Source: Ignavibacteriota bacterium (GTDB lineage: Bacteria; Bacteroidota; Ignavibacteria; Tepidaquicellales; Tepidaquicellaceae). From it: 11,904 nt of DNA. This document shows positions 6,257 to 11,904 of this stretch, piece by piece. The stretch's first letter is position 1, and the number at the start of each line of letters is the position of its first letter. Under the pieces are notes generated by a model. The model did not search any database. It saw only the letters and a list, made by a program, of their open reading frames with translations, and was not told the origin of the DNA. Made by a program: the position numbers and the translations under genes. The stretch lies in contig PMIW01000216.1 of NCBI GenBank assembly GCA_003158365.1, forward strand, positions 1,212-13,115, written 5' to 3'.

Positions 6257-6625
6257 TTATTTTGTAGCTAAGTACTGGTATGTTCCGTCTCCGTTTATCT
6301 GAAGTTTTACCAATTTACAGGCATCTATACCCGTGAATGTAATGTGTCCGCCAACTGCATCGGTTATTTTCATATCGAACAGGCAGGACGAACCGTATTC
6401 TGCCGGTATGGTAACCGTTATAGTTGAACCGTTTTCGAATAAATTATTCGGTAAAATGTCATTTCCCCAGTTAGAGGTTTCTGATGGAGATACAAATACA
6501 TCGACCAGAGTGACGCCGGTGTTATTTACGACATCATAAGATAATGCCTGGGCAGAAGAGTTCTTTACTGAAAACAAAGAAACGACTGCGATTAATACCA
6601 AAAGAAATAATAGTTTCCTATTCAT
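6257..6625 (-). CDS. Small secreted beta-rich protein
   Basis: The 122-residue product has a classical signal peptide: basic MNRK, hydrophobic core 5-18, and a cleavage site at SAQA (after A25 or A27). There is no lipobox and no C-terminal sorting tail, so it should be periplasmic or released. The mature part of about 96 residues has strand-like alternation: YDVVNNTGVTLVDVFVSPSE (30-49), then SNWGNDILPNN, a G-S-T-I-T-V-T-I strand, and a final GDGTYQYLATK. Two cysteines, C81 and C103, could form a disulfide. The pattern of a VSPS turn, W-G-x-D-x-L and a later F-D-(M/L)-K-I strand recalls a family of small secreted proteins that I have seen given unrelated enzyme names in databases. I give no function. 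The start is fixed by a strong AAAGGAG site five bases upstream. Confidence 0.82.
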   Translation of the reverse strand: MNRKLLFLLVLIAVVSLFSVKNSSAQALSYDVVNNTGVTLVDVFVSPSETSNWGNDILPNNLFENGSTITVTIPAEYGSSCLFDMKITDAVGGHITFTGIDACKLVKLQINGDGTYQYLATK

Positions 6626-6630
6626 TTTTT

Positions 6631-6637
6631 CTCCTTT
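6631..6637 (-). promoter_or_regulatory. Strong ribosome binding site for the 122-residue secreted protein gene
   Basis: The minus strand reads AAAGGAG followed by five A residues and the ATG at 6625, a near-ideal Shine-Dalgarno arrangement. It confirms the chosen start. Confidence 0.75.
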
Positions 6638-6728
6638 TTTATTTTAATGGTTAGTTAATATGTACTTAATTAAACCAAATATTTATAAAATAATTCCAAA
6701 AAATTAATATTTGATAGATTAAAGTTCA

Positions 6729-6899
6729 CTGAAAGGGAAGAGTTTACCTAAATATCTTTTGGTAATACTTGTATTATGGGTCTTGATAGGTTTTTTTGCA
6801 GCTTTAAATTTCGGATTATATCAGGATGTTGTATTACCATTATCGGCTTTAGCAGCGTTTTATGTACTATTTTTTAGTAAGAAAAAAGTAGTTTTATAA
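6729..6899 (+). pseudogene. Two-helix small membrane ORF without an ATG start (gene with non-standard start, or remnant)
   Basis: An open frame runs from the stop at 6720-6722 to TAA at 6897-6899. From the CTG at 6729 it encodes 56 residues: a basic start (x-KGKSLPKY), a hydrophobic helix LLVILVLWVLIGFFAAL, a short loop NFGLYQD, a second hydrophobic stretch VVLPLSALAAFYVLFF, and a basic end SKKKVVL. This is the layout of a real two-helix membrane protein and unlikely for random AT-rich DNA. There is no ATG in frame. CTG at 6729 would give a natural-looking beginning, while TTG at 6759 would cut into the first helix. Either the gene uses a rare start, its ATG has mutated, or it is the surviving C-terminal end of a larger membrane protein. 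I do not recognise a family. Confidence 0.4.
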
Positions 6900-6976
6900 A
6901 TTAGTTTATAAACTCACTATCCAAATTCAGTATTTTTGAAATACAGCTTTCTTCATTCTTTTTTTCAATTTTTTCA

Positions 6977-7004
6977 TTGATTTGTTTTAACTACTTTCTA
7001 CAAT
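6977..7004 (+). promoter_or_regulatory. Candidate sigma70-like promoter for the T9SS cargo gene
   Basis: TTGATT (6977-6982) and TACAAT (6999-7004) are separated by 16 bases, and the ATG follows 22 bases after the second box. The spacing fits a vegetative promoter, but the region is so AT-rich that partial matches are expected. No clear Bacteroidota-type TAnnTTTG box is seen. Confidence 0.35.
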
Positions 7005-7026
7005 AATAAAATAAATAAATAGTTTT

Positions 7027-10014
7027 ATGAAAAAGTTATTACCGGTTTTTTTTCTTCTCTATATTGTGAGCAGTGTTTCTGCTCAATCACTTATAGGAAC
7101 ATATGAGTTCCCTAACTATAATCCATATAATTATTTCTGGGGAATTACGGTTAAGAATGATACATTATGGGTAATGACTGATTATGATTTTTCTCCATCA
7201 TACCCTTTTGCGATGCTTTATAAGGTTTCGAAAACAGGAGTAGTACTTGACAGCATGAATACGCCGTATAAATTCAATCACGGGCTTGCATGGGACGGTA
7301 CAGGATTCTGGATTGCGCAGGATTTTATGTCGGCAGGTGCAATGCTTTATAAAATTAATTCATCCGGAGTTCAGGTCGACAGCATTTTACCGGGTTCTTA
7401 TGCACAGGGTATAGGAGGAGTAGCAATTGACGGCAATAATATCTGGTTTGCTGTTTATTATCCTGATAACACTTCGTATCCATATGCATATGCTTACAAA
7501 ATGAATCTTACAACTAAAACCCTTGTAGATACAATTCCGCTCAGGGGAAAGCAGGTACAGGGTATTGCTGTAAAAGGTGATACGATATTATATGTAACGG
7601 ATAATTTTCAGAGCGATCCTGAAAGGATTTATGCTTACAGAAAAGCAATTGGAGATACACTATTTTCATTTCCTGTTCCGGATCCGGATGGAGATTGCGA
7701 CCCGAGAGGTTTGCATTGGGACGGACAGTATTTATGGCTGATTGCCAACAGACCGGGTAACAATATAAATCAATACAGAGATTTGTATAAATATGCTTTG
7801 AACGGACTGGGAACACCTGTTATTTCGACATCATCGAATATAATTGATTTCGGAAATGTAAATATCGGCTCTACCGGAAATCAAAGTCTTATTGTAAATA
7901 ATACCGGTACAGCAAAATTAATTATTACAGGAAAAAATATTACGAGTCCGAGATTTGGCATTTCGCCGAATAATGTGCCCGATACGATTAATCCCGGACA
8001 GAATAAAACTTATGCCATGTCTTTTACTCCGATTGTTTATGATACCATATCTGCAAATCTTCAAATTGCGAGCAATGATATGGCGACACCGGTTAAGACA
8101 GTATTATTAAAGGGGAAAGGTGTTTATACGGGTGCAAATATATCTCTATCTGATTCTACTTTTAATTACGCTTCAAGAAGAAACAATTCTTTGTGCGGAT
8201 GGAATTTCAGGGTTACAAATACAGGTACTTCAACATTAACAATTAACAGTATAACATTTACTAATGTCGCGTTCAGGCTGGATACAGTAGGTTTAACTTT
8301 CCCGTTAAATATTAATGCTCAGGCGACGACAGGATTGAGAGTATGGTTCCACCCGACAGGCGGAAGCAGTTATCCCTGCACTGCAACTATAATATCTAAT
8401 GCGATAAACGCTCCGACAAAAACGATTACTCTTTCAGGCAGTACCAATACAAATCCTACAACTCTTGGTGAAATTTACTGGCAGGGTTTGGTACTTGATA
8501 ACCCATATACATCATACGATGATTATCAGACAATAAGTATAAAACAAATAAGTGATGTTAACGGAGACGGTGTAAACGATGTAATTATTGCATCGGGAAA
8601 TTATCTTACTACCTGTTATAACGGGAATTCATCCGTTACAGCGGACAGCTTGTGGTCTTTTAATACAGGATATAATAACAATAATACAGGTTCAGTTACG
8701 TGGGAAGATGCATTGCAGATAAGAACTGACGTGGACGGGGACGGGATTCCTGATGTGGTGATAGGATGCGCCGGGGGAAATGAAATGGTTTATACGATAT
8801 CAGGAAGAACGGGCAGACAGATTTGGGCATGGGGAGATTCTGTGAGTTATTCAGATGGAGATATTGAATCAATTAGAGCTGACAGGGATTATAACGGCGA
8901 CGGAGTGAATGACGTTATTGTATCTGCAAGCGGAACAGGCTCCAATCCTCCCGGAAGGCATGCAATTGTATGCCTGAACGGCTTAACAGGGGCTCAAATT
9001 TATTATACTACACTTGGTACGGATTTTACAGGAGACATAGTTGCAACTCAGTTTGGCGGTGCAATCGGATTAGGGAGTAACGGCGGAGCATATTCGGTAA
9101 ATGGATTTGATAATTTATTAGTACCAACGTGGACATATACAACGACAAGTAAACTCTGGAGTATAAAAGAAATTCCGACAATCGGGACAGATACAGTAAA
9201 AGAATTAATTGGAAATTACGGATTCAACGGAGATGTATTTTGTGTTACCGAGAATAATGGTGCGGTTAACTGGACAATGTCACTTGGTTCAAGCAATAAC
9301 AGCAAGATTCAGCTTCTCGATGACCTTGATTCTAACGGTTATATTGATTTCACGATGTACGGACCGCAGGTTGCTTACAGGATTGACTCGAAAACTCATA
9401 ATATTATATGGCAGAATCCGCTCGGAAGCTCTTATCTGAGAGGTGTGGATTTTCTGAGTGATGTTAACGGCGACGGGAAAAGGGATATAGTTGTTTCAAC
9501 ACAGCAGCCCGGACAGGTGAAAGTCTTAAACGGTGCGACAGGGGAATCCATGTTTACATATTCGTGGGGAACTACACTGACGCAAAGGGGCGACAGGTGT
9601 GCCGCACTGAACAGTATTGACGGGAATTCCACGACTGAGTTTATCGGGGGATGCAGAGACGGAAGAATAATTTGCTTTTCAGGGGGACCAAATTTACCTG
9701 TTGGAATTCATAATATTTCAGGTGTTGTTCCCGGAAAATTCAGTCTGGAGCAGAATTATCCGAACCCGTTTAACCCGACGACAAAGATAAAATTCGATAT
9801 TCCAAAGGTCAATAATAGCGTTCAGAATATCAGTGTAACACTTAAAGTATTTGATGTAACAGGCAGAGAAATAAGTACGTTAGTCAACGGTAAGTTGCAA
9901 ACAGGTTCGTATGAATATACTTTTGATGCAAAAGGATTAGCTTCGGGAGTTTATTTCTATAAACTCACTGCGGGAGACTTCAGTTCGGTAAAAAGATTGG
10001 TTTTGGTAAGATAA
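7027..10014 (+). CDS. T9SS type A-sorted secreted protein: propeller-like repeats, two ASH-type domains, FG-GAP/VCBS repeats
   Basis: The signal peptide is MKKLLPVFFLLYIVSSVSAQ with cleavage after A19. Residues 39-240 hold about five repeats of the form G-(L/V/I)-A-x-(D/K)-G-x-x-(I/F/L)-W, for example GLAWDGTGFWIAQ (86-98) and GLHWDGQYLWLIA (228-240), suggesting a beta-propeller. Two Ig-like ASH/choice-of-anchor-D-type domains follow: 272-364 (IDFGNVNIGSTGNQSLIVNN) and about 372-472. Residues 505-890 carry FG-GAP/VCBS-like repeats with calcium-type loops DVNGDGVND (510-518), DVDGDGIPD (568-576), DYNGDGVND (621-629), DDLDSNGYID (765-774) and DVNGDGKRD (812-820). The C-terminal domain from F905 (NYPNPFNPTT at 910-919, ending VLVR) is a type A T9SS sorting signal. 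The protein is therefore exported by Sec, passed through the T9SS and probably attached to the cell surface or released. No catalytic residues are recognisable, so adhesion or binding is likeliest. The ATG lacks a Shine-Dalgarno sequence. Confidence 0.93.
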   Translation: MKKLLPVFFLLYIVSSVSAQSLIGTYEFPNYNPYNYFWGITVKNDTLWVMTDYDFSPSYPFAMLYKVSKTGVVLDSMNTPYKFNHGLAWDGTGFWIAQDFMSAGAMLYKINSSGVQVDSILPGSYAQGIGGVAIDGNNIWFAVYYPDNTSYPYAYAYKMNLTTKTLVDTIPLRGKQVQGIAVKGDTILYVTDNFQSDPERIYAYRKAIGDTLFSFPVPDPDGDCDPRGLHWDGQYLWLIANRPGNNINQYRDLYKYALNGLGTPVISTSSNIIDFGNVNIGSTGNQSLIVNNTGTAKLIITGKNITSPRFGISPNNVPDTINPGQNKTYAMSFTPIVYDTISANLQIASNDMATPVKTVLLKGKGVYTGANISLSDSTFNYASRRNNSLCGWNFRVTNTGTSTLTINSITFTNVAFRLDTVGLTFPLNINAQATTGLRVWFHPTGGSSYPCTATIISNAINAPTKTITLSGSTNTNPTTLGEIYWQGLVLDNPYTSYDDYQTISIKQISDVNGDGVNDVIIASGNYLTTCYNGNSSVTADSLWSFNTGYNNNNTGSVTWEDALQIRTDVDGDGIPDVVIGCAGGNEMVYTISGRTGRQIWAWGDSVSYSDGDIESIRADRDYNGDGVNDVIVSASGTGSNPPGRHAIVCLNGLTGAQIYYTTLGTDFTGDIVATQFGGAIGLGSNGGAYSVNGFDNLLVPTWTYTTTSKLWSIKEIPTIGTDTVKELIGNYGFNGDVFCVTENNGAVNWTMSLGSSNNSKIQLLDDLDSNGYIDFTMYGPQVAYRIDSKTHNIIWQNPLGSSYLRGVDFLSDVNGDGKRDIVVSTQQPGQVKVLNGATGESMFTYSWGTTLTQRGDRCAALNSIDGNSTTEFIGGCRDGRIICFSGGPNLPVGIHNISGVVPGKFSLEQNYPNPFNPTTKIKFDIPKVNNSVQNISVTLKVFDVTGREISTLVNGKLQTGSYEYTFDAKGLASGVYFYKLTAGDFSSVKRLVLVR

Positions 10015-10025
10015 AAATAAAATTG

Positions 10026-10949
10026 ATGAGGAAATATATAGCGATTGTCGGTCCAACTGCATCAGGAAAAACAAGTTTATCCATTGAACTGGCAAAAGCA
10101 TTAAATACGGAAATTATATCTGCGGATTCAAGGCAAATTTATAAAGGCATACCGGTTTCTACTGCCACACCTTCTTTGGAGGAAAGGCAGGGGGTTACAC
10201 ATTATTTTTTGGAGGAACTTGAATTAGACCAGCATTATAATGCAGGTGATTACGGACGTGAAGCCCGTATAAAAGTTGAAGAAATTTTCAAAAAAGGGAA
10301 AATTCCGATTGTAGTCGGGGGCAGCGGATTATACCTTCAGGCATTAATGGATGGTTTTTTCGAGGAGAAAATAGGAAACAAAGAGATAAGACAGGAATTA
10401 GAATCTGAACTTGAAAAGTTTGGAAAAGAGCAAATGTACGATAAGTTAAAAAAGGTTGACCCCGAATCAGCAGACAGAATGGCACCTCATTATTTCAGGA
10501 GAGTATTAAGAGCATTAGAAGTATTTTATGCCTCGGGAAAGAAAATATCAGAATTGCAAAAGAAAAATCTTAAAGCTGATTTTGAGGCAATTCAATTCGG
10601 GATTCAGATGGAAAGGGGACATTTATATGAAAGGATTAACAAAAGAGTTGATTTAATGTTAGAATCGGGACTGATAAAAGAAATAGAGTTATTGAGGGAT
10701 AAAGGTTACCATTATAAGACTCATAATTCGCTTAATACTGTAGGAATAAAAGAAGTATTCAACTATTTTGAAGGTGAGTATAGTATTGATGAGATGGCGC
10801 ATTATATAAAACAGAATTCAAGAAGGTTTGCAAAGAGGCAGCTTACGTGGTTCAGGAAGGATGAACGGATTAACTGGATTGCCGGCAGTAATAAACTGAA
10901 TGTAATTGTTGATGAAATTATTAAAAAATATAAAGAGGTTAGTAATTAG
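10026..10949 (+). CDS. miaA: tRNA dimethylallyltransferase
   Basis: MiaA transfers a dimethylallyl group from DMAPP to N6 of A37 in tRNAs that read codons starting with U. Counting from the ATG at 10026 (307 residues): the P-loop GPTASGKT is at 9-16, followed by SADSRQIYKG (32-41) with the conserved aspartate D34, STATPS where many homologues have GTAKPS, HYF near 61-63, VVGGSGLYLQAL near 99-110, the RRVLRALEV segment, and the signature NSRRFAKRQLTWFR near the C-terminus. A TTG immediately before the ATG (10023) would add one residue. I prefer ATG because MRKYIAIVGP is a typical MiaA start. There is no Shine-Dalgarno sequence. The gene begins 11 bases after the T9SS cargo gene stops and may share its transcript. 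Two consecutive stop codons (TAG TAG) end it. Confidence 0.96.
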   Translation: MRKYIAIVGPTASGKTSLSIELAKALNTEIISADSRQIYKGIPVSTATPSLEERQGVTHYFLEELELDQHYNAGDYGREARIKVEEIFKKGKIPIVVGGSGLYLQALMDGFFEEKIGNKEIRQELESELEKFGKEQMYDKLKKVDPESADRMAPHYFRRVLRALEVFYASGKKISELQKKNLKADFEAIQFGIQMERGHLYERINKRVDLMLESGLIKEIELLRDKGYHYKTHNSLNTVGIKEVFNYFEGEYSIDEMAHYIKQNSRRFAKRQLTWFRKDERINWIAGSNKLNVIVDEIIKKYKEVSN

Positions 10950-11000
10950 TAGTTGGCGGTTATTTTTTTTAATATTTAATTTTTAAAATTTCATATTTTA

Positions 11001-11744
11001 TTGATTGATTTAGAAAAACTCTATTTAAAATACAAGCATCGGTATTCTTCCGATGACCCTGTTTGGTTTTTACATAATTTCAAAGAAGAAAAAGATATAG
11101 AAGTTCTCGGATTGATTGCATCGTGCTATGCATATGGTCAGATTGGTTTAATAAATAAATTCATAAGTGAATTTTTAAAAAGGATAAATAACAAACCTCA
11201 TGAATTTATTGCAAATTTCGATTTAAGAAGAGACGGGAAAATTTTAGACGGGATGAATTACAGGTTCAACAATGATATGGATTTGAAGAACCTGATTGAA
11301 AATATAAAAGCAAATATTCTGGAATATGGTTCATTGTTGAATTTATTCCTGGAAAAATATTCAGATAAAGATGAAAATATTTTAAATGCATTGAGATTAT
11401 TTTCTAATTCGCTGAGAAATATATTTCTGAAAAATCTGAAAGGGTATGATTACCTGATTCCCGATGTATCCAGGAATTCGACATGCAAGAGACTGAATCT
11501 TTTTTTAAGGTGGATGGTAAGAAAAGATGAAATAGATTTGGGAATATGGGGCAGGAAAGTTGACAAATCGAAACTATTAATGCCTGTAGATGTGCATGTA
11601 TACAGGGTTTCCAGAAAGCTTAAATTAATTAAGAGAAATTCCTGCGACATGAAATTTGCAATAGAGCTTACCGATAAATTAAAAAAGTACGATGCATCAG
11701 ACCCTGTGAAATATGATTTTGCCTTATGCCACGAAGATGTATAG
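11001..11744 (+). CDS. TIGR02757/DUF2400 family protein, TTG start
   Basis: The 247-residue protein matches what I know of the TIGR02757 (DUF2400) family: an N-terminal helical part with DDPVWFLHNF (18-27) and EVLGLIASCYAYGQ (34-47), then SRNSTCKRLNLFLRWMVRKD (157-176), DLGIWG, LLMPVDVHVYRVSRKLKLI (192-210), and the closing DASDPVKYDFALC (231-243). Its function is not established. The PVDVHVYRVSRKL stretch looks like the VDTHVxRVxxRLG segment of HhH-GPD DNA glycosylases, where the aspartate is catalytic (D197 here), but no C-terminal 4Cys iron-sulfur loop is present. The frame is open back to a stop at 10977-10979 with no ATG. TTG at 11001 gives the expected beginning MIDLEKLYLKY. It starts 51 bases after miaA with no terminator seen between them, so it may be the last gene of that transcript. 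Confidence 0.88.
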   Translation: MIDLEKLYLKYKHRYSSDDPVWFLHNFKEEKDIEVLGLIASCYAYGQIGLINKFISEFLKRINNKPHEFIANFDLRRDGKILDGMNYRFNNDMDLKNLIENIKANILEYGSLLNLFLEKYSDKDENILNALRLFSNSLRNIFLKNLKGYDYLIPDVSRNSTCKRLNLFLRWMVRKDEIDLGIWGRKVDKSKLLMPVDVHVYRVSRKLKLIKRNSCDMKFAIELTDKLKKYDASDPVKYDFALCHEDV

Positions 11745-11755
11745 AGAATGACAGA

Positions 11756-11904
11756 TTAAATTTTAATTTTTAATGCAATACAATCATATAAAAAACTGCC
11801 TGCCTGATAATGGGAAGAACTTTTTTTAATTATTCTCCACTGACCATTTTCGAAAAATCCATTTGTTATTAATGATTCAACAAGTTTTGGTGAATTATCA
11901 AATG
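11756..11904 (-). CDS. Unidentified protein, C-terminal part (runs off right edge)
   Basis: On the minus strand a frame is open from the right edge to the TAA at 11758-11756, giving 48 complete codons: FDNSPKLVESLITNGFFENG, then QWRIIKKSSSHYQ, then AGSFLYDCIALKIKI and stop. The mixture of aromatic, charged and glycine residues, with a tryptophan and two F/Y pairs, reads like genuine coding sequence and no other frame is open here. I do not recognise the family. It is convergent with the DUF2400 gene, with only 11 bases between the two stop codons and no hairpin in that gap. Transcripts may therefore overlap at their 3' ends. Confidence 0.6.
   Translation of the reverse strand, partial: FDNSPKLVESLITNGFFENGQWRIIKKSSSHYQAGSFLYDCIALKIKI

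Larger units (their letters stand above)
6626..7026. other. 401-base divergent intergenic region
   Basis: The gap separates the minus-strand gene at 6257-6625 from the plus-strand gene at 7027-10014, so it must contain promoters for both. It is very AT-rich. It holds the ribosome binding site at 6631-6637, an ATG-less membrane ORF (6729-6899), a perfect 12-base palindrome AGTTTATAAACT at 6903-6914 of unknown meaning, and a sigma70-like promoter candidate at 6977-7004. I see no RNA gene or mobile-element end. Confidence 0.6.

Noticed and set aside
6660..6722. Short frames upstream of the membrane ORF (ATG at 6660 and an IFDRLKFTEREEFT frame) as a frameshifted first half of that gene
   Set aside because: The ATG frame ends after 15 codons and the second frame stops at the beginning of the membrane ORF. 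Neither joins it convincingly by a single indel.
8560..9500. DNA-level tandem repeat encoding the DxNGDGxxD loops
   Set aside because: The loops recur at uneven spacing and only short stretches of DNA are alike. This is protein-level domain repetition, not a nucleotide repeat or CRISPR-like array.
9432..9632. Minus-strand open frame inside the T9SS cargo gene
   Set aside because: It is antisense to conserved DVNGDGKRD repeat codons and its product shows no features of its own.
10023..10025. TTG as the start of miaA
   Set aside because: The ATG directly after it gives the usual MiaA beginning; TTG would add a single residue with no support.
1..11904. Mobile element, prophage, CRISPR, toxin-antitoxin or defence system
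   Set aside because: I saw no transposase, integrase, direct-repeat array, tRNA or paired inverted ends. Gene content is metabolic, envelope and housekeeping.

Overview
The window is AT-rich chromosomal DNA that reads like a member of the Bacteroidota/Chlorobiota (FCB) assemblage, most likely an Ignavibacteria-type lineage. The strongest pointer is the end of the long secreted protein at 7027-10014: the NYPNPFNPTT signature, followed by a beta-rich module ending in a basic residue, is the type A sorting domain of the type IX secretion system (T9SS). The metabolic genes fit this placement, and most genes start without a visible Shine-Dalgarno sequence. The assignment is an inference from protein features, not from a marker gene.

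Left half, all on the minus strand (read from high to low coordinates). A secreted small protein (6625-6257) is followed by a candidate hairpin terminator. Next come two tandem, clearly duplicated LppM/DUF3153-like lipoproteins (6062-5478 and 5383-4715), closed by a strong intrinsic terminator at 4654-4690. Then comes a tight four-gene cluster: a periplasmic or secreted serine hydrolase of the beta-lactamase fold (4604-3450), delta-1-pyrroline-5-carboxylate dehydrogenase (3420-1864), a 78-residue lipoprotein (1855-1619) and the succinyl-CoA synthetase beta subunit sucC (1591-371). This cluster ends in an intrinsic terminator at about 300-331. The beginning of an IMP dehydrogenase/GMP reductase family gene (266-1) runs off the left edge.

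The 401-base gap 6626-7026 separates the minus-strand block from the plus-strand block. It holds an unannotated two-helix membrane ORF with no ATG start (6729-6899) and a sigma70-like promoter candidate.

Right half, plus strand. A 995-residue T9SS cargo protein (propeller-like repeats, two ASH-type Ig-like domains, FG-GAP/VCBS repeats with calcium-type loops, sorting tail) is followed after 11 bases by the tRNA modification gene miaA. After a further 51 bases comes a TIGR02757/DUF2400 family gene that starts with TTG. A convergent minus-strand gene of unknown function enters from the right edge (11904-11756).

Metabolically, P5C dehydrogenase makes glutamate from proline-derived glutamate semialdehyde and SucC acts in the TCA cycle that would consume the resulting 2-oxoglutarate. 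The rest is cell-envelope and secreted material plus housekeeping genes. I see no phage, insertion sequence, CRISPR array, toxin-antitoxin pair or defence island, and no complete novel system. The points most worth a second look are the C-terminal Cys-Gly/hydrophobic/Arg tail present in only one of the twin lipoproteins, the ATG-less membrane ORF, and the DNA-glycosylase-like motif in the DUF2400 protein.
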